Shown piece by piece: positions 13,915 through 21,218 of a stretch of DNA of 64,000 bases. Both the position numbers and the translations under genes were made by a program. The stretch is from a bacterium (GTDB lineage Bacteria; Acidobacteriota; Thermoanaerobaculia; Thermoanaerobaculales; Sulfomarinibacteraceae): assembly GCA_024229275.1 (NCBI GenBank), contig JAAESQ010000908.1:1-64000 (forward strand), in the 5' to 3' direction. Numbering within the stretch: the first letter of the stretch is position 1; each line of letters opens with the position of its first letter. A model generated the notes under the pieces. It was not told the DNA's origin. It saw nothing but the letters and a program-made list of their open reading frames with translations, and did not search any database.

Positions 13915-14604
13915 TTGAAAATTCAACTGACGGAGAAGCTGGACGTCAACGAGACCGACATCGCCCGGCTCGTACACTCACCGTTCGAGAGAGCAGTGTC
14001 CTCACTACAGGCGAAGGCACGACAGAAGGCCGCAACGAAGTGGATCAAGCAACACCGCTGGATCCTGACCTTGCAGACTCTGCCCGACGACATCTACAAC
14101 GCCCTTCCGAAGACCGACTCCCTGACGTGCATCAATGCCAACAGAGGGGTGACCAACATCAACTGTGGGAAGGTTCCTGATCTGAGTGGACTGACTGGAG
14201 ACCATTTCGGTGGGCCGAAGGTAACCACCAAGCTCGTTGACATCATTGCCTGCCACCCTGAGGCAGCAAAGGAGTACGAGGCAACGAAGGCCGTCGAGGA
14301 AAGGGGAAAGCAGTTCGAACAGGACGTGAGGGACTATCTCAACGCCTCTGGATTCACGAGTCCCACCCAGATAGCGTGGTCTGCCATGCCCTTGGTGGAT
14401 CTGATGCTCACCATCAACCCTGTGGACACAGTGATATACGGCAGGCGGCACCACCACATGGGGATTTTCCTTGCGAGGTTGAACAAGAGAAGGTACATTC
14501 AGCGCACCGACATGCGCCGACCGAAGGTAGTTCACATGCTTCCGGACGCTCTGCTCCCCGCCATCGGCGAAGCCAAACTGCTGCATGCAGCACAGAAGAA
14601 ATGA
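13915..14604 (+). CDS. Basic helical hypothetical protein, TTG start
   Basis: The product is 229 residues. TTG at 13915 follows GAGAGGAG; the track start at 13849 lies inside the previous gene. The product begins MKIQLTEKLD and is basic and helical, with KARQKAATKWIKQHR and DLSGLTGDHFGG. It might bind DNA. No domain is recognised. Confidence 0.65.
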   Translation: MKIQLTEKLDVNETDIARLVHSPFERAVSSLQAKARQKAATKWIKQHRWILTLQTLPDDIYNALPKTDSLTCINANRGVTNINCGKVPDLSGLTGDHFGGPKVTTKLVDIIACHPEAAKEYEATKAVEERGKQFEQDVRDYLNASGFTSPTQIAWSAMPLVDLMLTINPVDTVIYGRRHHHMGIFLARLNKRRYIQRTDMRRPKVVHMLPDALLPAIGEAKLLHAAQKK

Positions 14605-14876
14605 GACCACCACCCACAGAAAACGAGAAGCTCGACGTCTTCTCCAAAACCTATACAGCCGTGAACGATGCTTGCTACGAATTCCTGCAACTGATCCAGA
14701 AGAGAACCCATACAAGAGACCACAGCCAACGTGTTGACACCTACAGTGGGCTGAGGGAGGGCATATCTGTGCTTGTGCCTCTCCCCTTCAGGGATCAGGA
14801 GCCGGAATGGGAGACAACGAGAAGGACCAGGAAAGCAGCAAGCTCGTATACTCCGCGTCGGAATTCCAACAGCTAA
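14601..14876 (+). CDS. Small hypothetical protein overlapping the helicase-like gene
   Basis: The product is 91 residues from ATG at 14601 (ATGA overlap). The last 70 bases lie in another frame of the next gene, an unusually long overlap. The first part looks like real protein (EKLDVFSKTYTAVNDACYEF); the C-terminus is Arg/Thr-rich. No family is recognised. Confidence 0.55.
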   Translation: MRPPPTENEKLDVFSKTYTAVNDACYEFLQLIQKRTHTRDHSQRVDTYSGLREGISVLVPLPFRDQEPEWETTRRTRKAASSYTPRRNSNS

Positions 14877-15790
14877 CACTCCCCGACATCGGTTACTGGA
14901 TGCAGGACATGATTCCCAAGAAGGGGATCGTGCTTCTGCATGGCAAGTACGGAGCCTGGAAGACTGCCATTGGGCTGAACATCGCCAAAGGGGTAGCGGA
15001 AGGACAACCACTCTGGGGCCTGGACACGGAGCCCACCAAGATTCTCTTCTTGGAATGTGACACTCCTGTCCAGGCCATCCACTCAAGAGTCAAGACGCTC
15101 GACTTCACCGGACTCACAGTGGACTTTGCACCTATCTACCCCGGCTTCGATGTCGTGAACCCCCAACGTGACGAGTGGAACCAGACCAAGTACGACACCC
15201 TGCATGCCCGGCATGAAGCGGAGAAGTACGGATTGGTGATCGTTGACTCGTTGCGGACCATCCACAGCATGTCGGAGAAGGAGGGCGAGACTGCCAAGGA
15301 AGTCTACATGGCATGTGCTCGGCTCTTCCCTGAATCAACAGTGCTGCTCATCCACCACGATCGGAAGACCTACCGTGAGGACGGCCATGGGTCGAAGTTC
15401 AAGAGTCAGGAGCAACACGAGATGGATGCTGAGTCCTTCATGGGATCTCAGAGATGGATCGACCTCGCCACTACTGCTCTGAAGATTGCGAAGCATGGCC
15501 GCAAGGGCATCGTGGTCCACCAGAGCAAGTCCCAATGGGGAAAGCAGGCTGAGCCCATCTTCCTGAAGCCGAACGGCGACGGTGTGACCCTTGAAGTTCC
15601 AGCCCTCCTGGACGACAACGTGATTGCCAAGGCCGTGGCCATCATCCTGAAGACCACCACCATCAAGAACCTGACCCAGTTGGACAAGCTGCTGGCCAAG
15701 CATTTTGACGTGAGCGACCGATACATCCGGGATTTCCGGATCGGATATGAGGAGAGAAATGGACAAGTCCCAGTCCGAAGCCGCACCTGA
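14807..15790 (+). CDS. RepA/RadA-like RecA-fold ATPase (AAA_25 type)
   Basis: The product is 327 residues. An atypical Walker A, HGKYGAWKT at 45-53, keeps the Lys-Thr but has Trp where Gly is usual; similar G-S-Y-K-S forms occur in phage and plasmid RepA-like proteins. Walker B is LVIVDS at 143-148, and LIHHDRK at 181-187 matches the H-H-x-x-K element of this family. The C-terminal 80 residues look like a helix-turn-helix domain. Such proteins act as replicative helicases or recombination ATPases; this is the only helicase-like gene seen, so it probably serves replication. Confidence 0.78.
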   Translation: MGDNEKDQESSKLVYSASEFQQLTLPDIGYWMQDMIPKKGIVLLHGKYGAWKTAIGLNIAKGVAEGQPLWGLDTEPTKILFLECDTPVQAIHSRVKTLDFTGLTVDFAPIYPGFDVVNPQRDEWNQTKYDTLHARHEAEKYGLVIVDSLRTIHSMSEKEGETAKEVYMACARLFPESTVLLIHHDRKTYREDGHGSKFKSQEQHEMDAESFMGSQRWIDLATTALKIAKHGRKGIVVHQSKSQWGKQAEPIFLKPNGDGVTLEVPALLDDNVIAKAVAIILKTTTIKNLTQLDKLLAKHFDVSDRYIRDFRIGYEERNGQVPVRSRT

Positions 15791-15935
15791 AGAAGAAGCC
15801 GTAGCTCTGCAAGAGACGACCGTGGCTGTTTCACGGGCAGTGATCGCGCTTGATGATCTGCTACCTGATGGAGAACTGGCATCTGTGGCTGCCTACCAGC
15901 ACACCCGGTTGATCTGCACGGGGAACATCTGGTGA
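15759..15935 (+). CDS. Small acidic helical protein
   Basis: The product is 58 residues. ATG at 15759 follows GAGGAGAG and overlaps the end of the ATPase gene. It is acidic with EEEAVALQETTVAVSRAVIALDD. The next gene has AMSRALIKAEERLD at a similar place, so the two may be related. The function is unknown. Confidence 0.6.
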   Translation: MDKSQSEAAPEEEAVALQETTVAVSRAVIALDDLLPDGELASVAAYQHTRLICTGNIW

Positions 15936-16141
15936 GCGCCTCCTACGAGGAGGCCGTCGAATGTACCAAGTTCTTGACAGCTATGAGCCGGGCTCTGATC
16001 AAGGCAGAGGAGCGCCTGGACGCGCAGTTGTGGCAGGGATGGGGCACCCATGGTATCCGGAACGTTTCCTTACACACCATGGAGTTGGAGACTCTGATCT
16101 TCGGCTGGAGCCCTCCTCGCCAGACACCAGATGTTGTGTAA
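15932..16141 (+). CDS. Small helical hypothetical protein
   Basis: The product is 69 residues from GTG at 15932 (GTGA overlap). The first half is a helix (CTKFLTAMSRALIKAEERLD), followed by a Trp-rich region. Possibly a distant paralogue of the preceding gene. It is the last gene before a 216-base structured gap. Confidence 0.6.
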   Translation: MSASYEEAVECTKFLTAMSRALIKAEERLDAQLWQGWGTHGIRNVSLHTMELETLIFGWSPPRQTPDVV

Positions 16142-16357
16142 GGCCATGCTTGCCACCACAAGGTGTGTGGTTCCAAGAAAAAATCTGTTGAAAACAAAGG
16201 ACTTAAAAGTAGGTACCGCGATTTGGAACCAGTATTTTTAGAGGGTGGTTCCAACAACGTAAGTATGCATGGATGAAAGGAATGTTAACCGAAGTCGGAA
16301 GACTTCGGAACCCCATAGATATTATATGGGGGTGGTTCCAATAGGGAGTTCCAAACA
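16142..16357 (+). ncRNA. Structured leader region with three or more hairpins
   Basis: This gap lacks a clear gene but is full of inverted repeats. TTGGAACCA (16223-16231) pairs with TGGTTCCAA (16246-16254). CCGAAGTC (16289-16296) pairs with GACTTCGG (16301-16308) around a GGAA tetraloop. GGAACCCCATA (16307-16317) pairs with TATGGG and GTTCC (16325-16339) with a four-base bulge. Two more TGGTTCCAA copies (16168, 16333) allow other pairings, so structures may exclude one another as in attenuators. A motif copy (16146-16157) and an 18-mer shared with 27697 lie at its start. Short frames from 16269 and 16282 could be leader peptides. Confidence 0.5.
16188..16205 (+). repeat. 18-mer repeat, copy 1
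   Basis: TTGAAAACAAAGGACTTA, one base different from the copy at 27697-27714. Both lie in A/T-rich intergenic gaps upstream of genes. It could be an operator or an upstream promoter element. Confidence 0.5.
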
Positions 16358-16543
16358 ATGAGATTCGTGGACGAGGTTGACCGCGTGTTGGGATGGGCAG
16401 ACGGCAGATTCGCCAGGGTCTTGGAAAGTGAGGCTGAGACCTGCCTGAACCTGGACAACCTGATCTTTGGAGAACGCTACGTGGTGTGGCCAGATGAACG
16501 GTGGTGGCCGAACATAGAGGAACTGGACAGGAAGGACGCCTGA
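16358..16543 (+). CDS. Small hypothetical protein
   Basis: The product is 61 residues from ATG at 16358 after AGGGAG. It is acidic with several Trp (ERYVVWPDERWWPNIEEL). A 30-codon frame from 16269 ends by overlapping this ATG (ATGA), so a leader peptide may control its translation. The function is unknown. Confidence 0.6.
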   Translation: MRFVDEVDRVLGWADGRFARVLESEAETCLNLDNLIFGERYVVWPDERWWPNIEELDRKDA

Positions 16544-16553
16544 CAACCCTCCA

Positions 16554-16595
16554 TGGTGCATTTAGGACAGCCCTGGTGCATTCAGGACGGGCTGT
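16554..16595. repeat. 20-bp tandem repeat forming a hairpin between convergent genes
   Basis: TGGTGCATTTAGGAC (16554) is repeated as TGGTGCATTCAGGAC (16574). ACAGCCC (16567-16573) pairs with GGGCTGT (16589-16595). It separates a rightward gene ending at 16543 from a leftward gene ending at 16609, and may act as a weak two-way terminator, though no T-tract follows. Confidence 0.45.
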
Positions 16596-16608
16596 ACGGA
16601 CTCTGAGC

Positions 16609-16773
16609 CTACCGCTGGTCCTTCCAACGAGCCAGAGCCGCTACACGGGCAATTTCGCTTCTTCTTCGCTTGCTGAGCTTCTTGGCTCTCGCCTTCCCAC
16701 CTGCCTTCGAGACTCTCTTCCGGGTCTCAGTGTCCAGATGATCGGAGCCTGCTGATTCCGCTTGACTTCCCAT
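16609..16773 (-). CDS. Basic GGKARAKKLS-type small protein, lone minus-strand gene
   Basis: Read by hand; 54 residues from ATG at 16773. The core AGGKARAKKLSKRRRSEIAR and the end ALARWKD match a motif common in small bacterial and phage proteins (G-G-K-A-R-A-x-x-L-S, then A-R-W). These are thought to bind nucleic acid or accompany regulators. It is the only minus-strand gene in the rightward block. It has no Shine-Dalgarno and starts seven bases after an extended -10 (TGGTATGCT), so its mRNA should be leaderless. It may be a regulator of the divergent promoter it shares. Confidence 0.7.
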   Translation of the reverse strand: MGSQAESAGSDHLDTETRKRVSKAGGKARAKKLSKRRRSEIARVAALARWKDQR

Positions 16774-16790
16774 GACGGCAAGCATACCAT
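16762..16790. promoter_or_regulatory. Overlapping divergent promoters on one motif copy
   Basis: Plus strand: TTGACT (16762-16767), 17 bases, TACCAT (16785-16790), then seven bases to the ATG at 16798. Minus strand: extended -10 TGGTATGCT (16789-16781), then seven bases to the ATG at 16773. Both run through the same copy of the motif (16774-16785). The two polymerases cannot bind together, so this is a possible switch. Confidence 0.6.
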
Positions 16791-16797
16791 GTCCATC

Positions 16798-16896
16798 ATG
16801 GAGAAGCTACTGAATCTTGCAACGGCCATCGGGGTCACCATCACCATCTGCTCAGTGGTGGCCAGCATCGGAGTCATCCTGCTGGCGTTCATCTAG
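16798..16896 (+). CDS. 32-residue single-TM protein, leaderless-type start
   Basis: Absent from the ORF track. ATG at 16798 lies at the predicted transcription start and has no Shine-Dalgarno; ATG at 16789 would fall inside the -10. The product is nearly all one membrane helix (VTITICSVVASIGVILLAFI) after a short MEKLLNLATA. Small phage membrane peptides of this sort can act as holin-like, antiholin or exclusion proteins. None is shown here. Confidence 0.6.
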   Translation: MEKLLNLATAIGVTITICSVVASIGVILLAFI

Positions 16897-16959
16897 CCGC
16901 AACCTTCACGGGGGAGGGGGGTGCGGCCAACCCTCTCCCCCACTTTCAAGGAGGTTGTT

Positions 16960-17436
16960 TTGGACGCAGTGGACTGCTCGACCGGGGAGAAGGACTACGG
17001 CTACAAGGACAAGGGCGATCCAAACCACACTGCCGTCACCTGCAAGGGCCGCACGAAGACCCACCCAATCTTCGATGACTGCGACTTCCAGGAGTCCTTC
17101 GGACCAGAGGGTGCTGACACCATGCACCATGGACTCACAAACTTCCGGACGGCAAACCCCAAGTCCACGGTTTCTCTGGAACCCTTCTGCATGCACGACG
17201 TGGAAGAGGTCTACCAGTACGCCATCGGTGAGAACGACGGAGCCGCGTGGCTGGTGGTTGGCAAGCTGTCGGATGGTCGGTACTTCTTCGTCTCTGCATC
17301 TTGCGATTACACCGGTTGGGGCTGCCGGTCTGGCGGCACTGCGTACGTGGAACGGGACCTTCCAACCCTAATGATCCTGGGCATCGACGACGGAGAGCAT
17401 CAGAGGCTTCGGGCATGGGTGCCAGCCAATGCCTGA
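16960..17436 (+). CDS. Conserved hypothetical protein with CDYTGWGC motif
   Basis: The product is 158 residues. TTG at 16960 is five bases after AAGGAGG, and the track start at 16921 precedes the ribosome site. The N-terminal half has several Cys and Asp. The C-terminal half has GKLSDGRYFFVSASCDYTGW, resembling a beta-rich domain with a C-D-Y-T-G-W-D-C motif found in uncharacterised bacterial and phage proteins. The role is unknown. It overlaps the next gene. Confidence 0.7.
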   Translation: MDAVDCSTGEKDYGYKDKGDPNHTAVTCKGRTKTHPIFDDCDFQESFGPEGADTMHHGLTNFRTANPKSTVSLEPFCMHDVEEVYQYAIGENDGAAWLVVGKLSDGRYFFVSASCDYTGWGCRSGGTAYVERDLPTLMILGIDDGEHQRLRAWVPANA

Positions 17437-17845
17437 CTACTACATCCTCGATCAGGACGGCAACCCAGTGGTCTGCTTCGACGTCAGGCAGTGGGGGGAG
17501 TGGTTCGGGAAGGCAGAGCGGAAGGTAGATGAGACCGCCATCAGGGCAGGCATCAGAGTGTCCACGGTCTTCCTGGGTCTCGACCATGCCTTCGGCGGGG
17601 GGCGTCCCCTCATCTACGAGAGCCTCGTCTTCGGCGGCAAGCTAGATCAGGAGATGAGGCGCTACTCCACCAAGGAGGAGGCACTGAAAGGACACGAGAG
17701 GCTGGTGAAGGAGGTAGAGGCAGAGGAGTTGACCTCTCAGGCCGTCGGCAAAGCTGTCAACGCCCTGGACCCTCCGGACGTTCATGAGTCCTGGGAACAC
17801 GCACGCACTCTGGCCATAGGAGAGACAGATGATCAGCAGGAGTGA
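17429..17845 (+). CDS. Conserved hypothetical protein (MPDYYILD type)
   Basis: The product is 138 residues from ATG at 17429. The opening MPDYYILDQDGNPV and the VSTVFLGLDHAFGGG segment are shared with small uncharacterised proteins widespread in Proteobacteria and phages, and RYSTKEEALKGHERLV matches their C-terminal part. No function is known. It precedes the nuclease gene, with overlap. Confidence 0.75.
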   Translation: MPDYYILDQDGNPVVCFDVRQWGEWFGKAERKVDETAIRAGIRVSTVFLGLDHAFGGGRPLIYESLVFGGKLDQEMRRYSTKEEALKGHERLVKEVEAEELTSQAVGKAVNALDPPDVHESWEHARTLAIGETDDQQE

Positions 17846-18896
17846 GTCGTACAGTCGGCTCACAGAAGGGCAACGGTGTAGATGGCGAAGGCTGCTCGGG
17901 TACCACTTCAACGACAAGGGCATCACGCCGAACGAAGCCAACAAGGATCTGCTCATCGGCGGCGCAGTTCACAAATGCCTGGAGACTGCACTCGGGCGGG
18001 CACGCGAGGGCCACGACTTCGACCATGCCATCCTGGATCCCATCATCGACGCGCATCGAAATGCTGTGACTCGAATGGTCCCCTCGGACTCTCCCGTCGA
18101 GAACGGCAACGAGTCCGCTGCCATGGTCGAAGGGCTGTCTCACGCCTGGGTCCGCATCACCCTGCCGTGGGTGCTGGAGAACTTCACCGTCCTCGACATC
18201 GAGCAGATGGAGAAGCTGAAGGTAGGCGACATGACCTTCCGAGCCCGTGCCGACTTCATCGCCCGTCACAAGGAGACCGGCCAGCTTTCGGTCCACGACT
18301 TTAAGACCCTCAGCTACTGGGACGACAAGAGCGCAGAGCAGTGGCACTTCAACATCCAGATGTACGCGACTGCCTACCTTATCGCTCAGCGCCTGGGTGA
18401 GCCTGTCCCTCACTACTACATCCACCCTCTGGTGAAGGGGAACAAGAAGTACCCCTCGCCCATCGTGAAGCCCTGGACTGCACCGGCTGTGACTCCAATG
18501 GGCAAGCCCCACTTCTCGCTGAAGTGGAAGAAGGGTTTCGAACGTCAGTTCGTCCACACCATCATGAAGGTGTCGGACTTCGTGTGGTCCCTCCCTGCCG
18601 ACAAGCTCGCAGCATTCGTCCCCGTTGCCGGCCCCTACGGTGTTGACGACGAGATGGCCAAGGACTACATCGACAGTGCTGTGGTCGAAGACGACTGGTG
18701 GTTTGACAACCTCTACAAGACCAACTGGAAGGAGTGGGACGACCCAGTTGCCCACGCCGACATGGTGAGAAGGTTCCCACGCTCCTACCAGTGTTGGGAC
18801 TTCAAGCGTCTGTGCGAGTTCCACCGGCTCTGCTTCCGCCGGAAGGGTTGGGAAGATCCCTACTCCTTCGGCTACAAGGTGAAGACCTTCAAATGA
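17829..18896 (+). CDS. PD-(D/E)XK nuclease, Cas4/RecB-like with Fe-S cysteines
   Basis: The product is 355 residues from ATG at 17829. GGAVH at 44-48, the Asp of RARAD near 140 and VHDFKT near 156 give the H...D...DxK core of the RecB/Cas4 family. Four Cys at 17, 322, 329 and 335 are placed like those holding a 4Fe-4S cluster in Cas4 and AddB. The likely role is a 5'-3' exonuclease feeding the recombination protein at 21601 or processing replication ends. The neighbours are small zinc-finger genes. Confidence 0.85.
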   Translation: MISRSESYSRLTEGQRCRWRRLLGYHFNDKGITPNEANKDLLIGGAVHKCLETALGRAREGHDFDHAILDPIIDAHRNAVTRMVPSDSPVENGNESAAMVEGLSHAWVRITLPWVLENFTVLDIEQMEKLKVGDMTFRARADFIARHKETGQLSVHDFKTLSYWDDKSAEQWHFNIQMYATAYLIAQRLGEPVPHYYIHPLVKGNKKYPSPIVKPWTAPAVTPMGKPHFSLKWKKGFERQFVHTIMKVSDFVWSLPADKLAAFVPVAGPYGVDDEMAKDYIDSAVVEDDWWFDNLYKTNWKEWDDPVAHADMVRRFPRSYQCWDFKRLCEFHRLCFRRKGWEDPYSFGYKVKTFK

Positions 18897-19099
18897 CGGA
18901 GCGACACGGAATCATGATGAAGACCGACGAAGACCACAAGACCATCGACAACATGATGAGGTTCGGAGGTTCGTTCGTCCATGCCCTTGGTGACTGCTTC
19001 ATGCGGGCCGACGCCACCAACTTCGCCAAGCTCAAGGATGCCTTCCCCGAATACTGGGAGAAGTACGAGCATTTCGGAGAGACAAAGAATGGGCGCTGA
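18893..19099 (+). CDS. Conserved small phage protein
   Basis: The product is 68 residues from ATG at 18893 (overlaps the nuclease stop). DHKTIDNMMRFGGSFVHALG followed by ADATNF and an FPEYWEKY end is a pattern seen in small proteins of many phages, usually near replication genes. The function is unknown. Confidence 0.7.
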   Translation: MTERHGIMMKTDEDHKTIDNMMRFGGSFVHALGDCFMRADATNFAKLKDAFPEYWEKYEHFGETKNGR

Positions 19100-19325
19100 T
19101 TTCTACATGAACCCTCCAAAGGAACAGTGCATCAAGTGCAAGAACTGGTACGAGATCAGGGAAGGAGGAGTCTGCACAGGCTGCTACCTCGCTGACCTGG
19201 AGAGGCAGCACGAAGGTCTCCTCAACACCTTGGCTCCTTCGAAGTCGAAGTGGGTCCAGCACATTTGGCGAAACGCCACGGCCTACTGCAAGAAGATCAA
19301 GGAGGAGTATCATGGACCCGCGTGA
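19089..19325 (+). CDS. Small zinc-ribbon-like protein
   Basis: The product is 78 residues from ATG at 19089. CIKCKNWY and CTGCYLAD give two CxxC pairs about 15 residues apart, enough for one zinc ion; the C-terminal half is a basic helix. The role is unknown. It overlaps the genes on both sides. Confidence 0.65.
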   Translation: MGADFYMNPPKEQCIKCKNWYEIREGGVCTGCYLADLERQHEGLLNTLAPSKSKWVQHIWRNATAYCKKIKEEYHGPA

Positions 19326-19608
19326 AGGCATCACGCCAACGAACTGTCCGCACTGCAAACATCACCTCGACGCGGCCACGAACCTCCAGAGCGAGGAGCG
19401 ACCAGCGCCAGGGGACATGACGGTCTGCATCAACTGTGCTGCCATCCTCCGCTTCGATGAGAAGTGCATGGCAGTAGCGTGCGACGGGATCCCCGACGAC
19501 ATGGCCTCCCAAGACCGCATGTTCCTGGAGCAAGCCCAGAAGGCAGTCCAACGCATGATCCAAAAGGGGAAGGATCTTCACAGTGTCAAAGGAGGGGAGA
19601 AGCGGTGA
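19312..19608 (+). CDS. Small zinc-ribbon protein
   Basis: The product is 98 residues from ATG at 19312 after AAGGAG. NCPHCKHHLDAAT and PGDMTVCINCAAILRFD form a two-CxxC zinc ribbon, a pattern I recall from small proteins of many phages and bacteria. A helical tail follows. Possibly a nucleic-acid-binding accessory protein. Confidence 0.72.
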   Translation: MDPREGITPTNCPHCKHHLDAATNLQSEERPAPGDMTVCINCAAILRFDEKCMAVACDGIPDDMASQDRMFLEQAQKAVQRMIQKGKDLHSVKGGEKR

Positions 19609-19859
19609 GCGACCATCGGCCCCTGGAGACGCTGGCGCGGGAATGGCTGAGTCACACCGATCCTGATGAGGATCTACCTGTTACTCTCACCGCCCTCCTC
19701 CGCAGCCGAGACGAGCGTGCGCTGCGGATCGTGGATGAGTTCCAATCCCGCTGCGACAAAATGTGGAAAGCCAACGTTGGCGAGACGCACGACTTGAACA
19801 AAGGGGCATCCATAGCCTGCGACGAGATCAAGCGCCGCCTGGAGGCCGAGGATGAATAG
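19605..19859 (+). CDS. Small helical hypothetical protein
   Basis: The product is 84 residues from GTG at 19605 (GTGA overlap with the preceding stop). It begins MSDHRPLETL and is helical and acidic. No family is recognised. Confidence 0.62.
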   Translation: MSDHRPLETLAREWLSHTDPDEDLPVTLTALLRSRDERALRIVDEFQSRCDKMWKANVGETHDLNKGASIACDEIKRRLEAEDE

Positions 19860-20049
19860 GTTCTGGCTTCGACCCACCGTGACGAAGAGAAGGAAGGTGG
19901 TCTCGGTGTCAGAGGATCTCCGCCGCTTCCCGGGGATCAAGGACACAGCCGAAGAGATCCTGTTCAAATGGAACTCGGAGGAAAACCTTCGCAGGGATGG
20001 GGTAGTTCCAACCGAGCGTTTCCCACTGCTGGAGGCCTCCGATGACTGA
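19852..20049 (+). CDS. Small basic hypothetical protein
   Basis: The product is 65 residues from ATG at 19852. It has a basic N-terminus (RPTVTKRRKV) and an acidic helical second half. No family is recognised. Both ends overlap neighbouring genes. Confidence 0.6.
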   Translation: MNRFWLRPTVTKRRKVVSVSEDLRRFPGIKDTAEEILFKWNSEENLRRDGVVPTERFPLLEASDD

Positions 20050-20452
20050 GTGGAACGAGGAGACGCGGAAGCGGCTGAAACGGGACGTGAGAAAGGTTTC
20101 GCCCTTTCATGGCGAGCATAAGACCGACATCGCCGCAGCCCTGAAGGAGATCGAGAGGCTGAAGCCTAACGAGTGCCCAGACTGCGGCTGGCCTGGATTG
20201 GCGGGAGGGGCAGCAGCGTGCTCCTTCTGTGCTGTGGATAAGGCCGAGCAGCGCATCAAGGAACTGGAGGAGGAGAACGAGCGGCTACAGGCTGAGGCGA
20301 GGCAGCAACGGGAGTTCAAGCATCAAGCAAACACCAAGATCGAGGCGGCGCTGGCCCATCTTGAGGCGGCGGTCATTCACGTTCACGACAAGCAAATCAG
20401 TAACCTACTGTGGAAAGCAGTCGAGGCCCTCCGGGGGGAGGAGGGGCAGTGA
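20042..20452 (+). CDS. Zinc-ribbon and coiled-coil protein
   Basis: The product is 136 residues from ATG at 20042. CPDCGWPG and CSFCAVDK (residues about 45-65) form a zinc ribbon, followed by a long coiled coil (IKELEEENERLQAEARQQRE). The C-terminal helix is acidic. It may oligomerise and bind nucleic acid. No specific family is recognised. Confidence 0.68.
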   Translation: MTEWNEETRKRLKRDVRKVSPFHGEHKTDIAAALKEIERLKPNECPDCGWPGLAGGAAACSFCAVDKAEQRIKELEEENERLQAEARQQREFKHQANTKIEAALAHLEAAVIHVHDKQISNLLWKAVEALRGEEGQ

Positions 20453-20658
20453 AACCTAACCCCAACAGCGTGGACTACACGCCACACATACGTGCTGGCT
20501 GGTGGATCTGGGTGGGGATCCTTGTTGTCACCGTCTTCTATGGGCTCCTTCCCGGCTGTGCCCCCAACGTCGGCCCCTGCTATGTCAACAACTGCGGGGT
20601 CGTCTGCTGCAACAACGACGGGCAAGTGTGCCCAACATGTTGGGAAGACACACCCTGA
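20449..20658 (+). CDS. Small Cys-rich lipoprotein-like protein
   Basis: The product is 69 residues. GTG at 20449 overlaps the previous stop (GTGA), and GGGAGGAGGGG precedes it. A membrane segment (WWIWVGILVVTVFYG) leads to the lipobox LLPGC at 33-37, and the exported part has eight Cys besides the lipobox Cys (for instance NNCGVVCCNNDG). It may be a short spanin-like or surface lipoprotein. The overlapping hydrophobic ORF at 20637 makes the pair resemble nested spanin genes, but neither matches a known Rz or Rz1. Confidence 0.65.
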   Translation: MKPNPNSVDYTPHIRAGWWIWVGILVVTVFYGLLPGCAPNVGPCYVNNCGVVCCNNDGQVCPTCWEDTP

Positions 20659-20723
20659 GATTCTGGTTTTGGCTCTCCGTTTTCTGCCTTTTAATGCTTG
20701 CCATCTCCGTCACAACCACATAG
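20637..20723 (+). CDS. Possible 28-residue membrane peptide
   Basis: A frame overlapping the end of the lipoprotein gene encodes MLGRHTLRFWFW followed by LSVFCLLMLAISV, a single membrane helix. It has no clear ribosome site, and part of it lies on a copy of the shared motif (20694-20705), so the match may be chance. Confidence 0.35.
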   Translation: MLGRHTLRFWFWLSVFCLLMLAISVTTT

Positions 20724-20726
20724 ACT
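20698..20726 (+). promoter_or_regulatory. Rightward promoter, shared motif forms the -35
   Basis: TTGCCA (20698-20703), 17 bases and TAGACT (20721-20726) lie nine bases before the ATG at 20736, with GAGGGGG between. The motif copy is ATGCTTGCCATC at 20694-20705. The layout matches the leftward promoter at 3236-3264. Confidence 0.55.
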
Positions 20727-20735
20727 GAGGGGGTT

Positions 20736-21218
20736 ATGAAGAAGCTACTGGACCAGTTCAAGAACATCTTGGGAGTCGGATGGACAGCAGGAGACTACCC
20801 GAACCATGAGTCTCAACAGGAACGCCTCGGCTTCGAGCAGGAGAAGGACTACTACTCCGACCCCTGGCACCACCACAACATTGGTGGCGCTCCTGGTTGG
20901 GTCCAGCAGCAGCACGAGGCACTCCGAAGGCAGCAGCAGGATCTACAGAACAAGAACAAGCAGGACGCCTACAACTACATGCAGCACGTCCAGAAGCAGT
21001 GCTTTCCTCCGCAGCAGGTGCAGCAGGCGTCACCCTTCGGTGGTATCGTGCCGACGCGGTCGGAAGGTGAGCTTGGCACCTTCACTGTCCACGCCCTAGT
21101 GTTGCTCTTCGGAGACCACCACGAGATCATTGCCAAGCATCTGGTTGAACTCCAGAAGCAGCATGAGGGTGACGCCCTGAGCGAGCTTTGGAAGTTTGCC
21201 AATGCCTACACTCCTTGA
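20736..21218 (+). CDS. Gln-rich hypothetical protein
   Basis: The product is 160 residues from ATG at 20736. The centre is Gln- and His-rich (WVQQQHEALRRQQQDLQNKN) and probably a coiled coil; the C-terminal part has GTFTVHALVLLFGDHHEIIA. No family is recognised. It is the first gene behind a motif-linked promoter. Confidence 0.65.
   Translation: MKKLLDQFKNILGVGWTAGDYPNHESQQERLGFEQEKDYYSDPWHHHNIGGAPGWVQQQHEALRRQQQDLQNKNKQDAYNYMQHVQKQCFPPQQVQQASPFGGIVPTRSEGELGTFTVHALVLLFGDHHEIIAKHLVELQKQHEGDALSELWKFANAYTP

Noticed and set aside
16501-16755. 84-residue plus-strand ORF
   Set aside because: It overlaps the minus-strand GGKARAKKLS gene, which has better protein character and a matched promoter.
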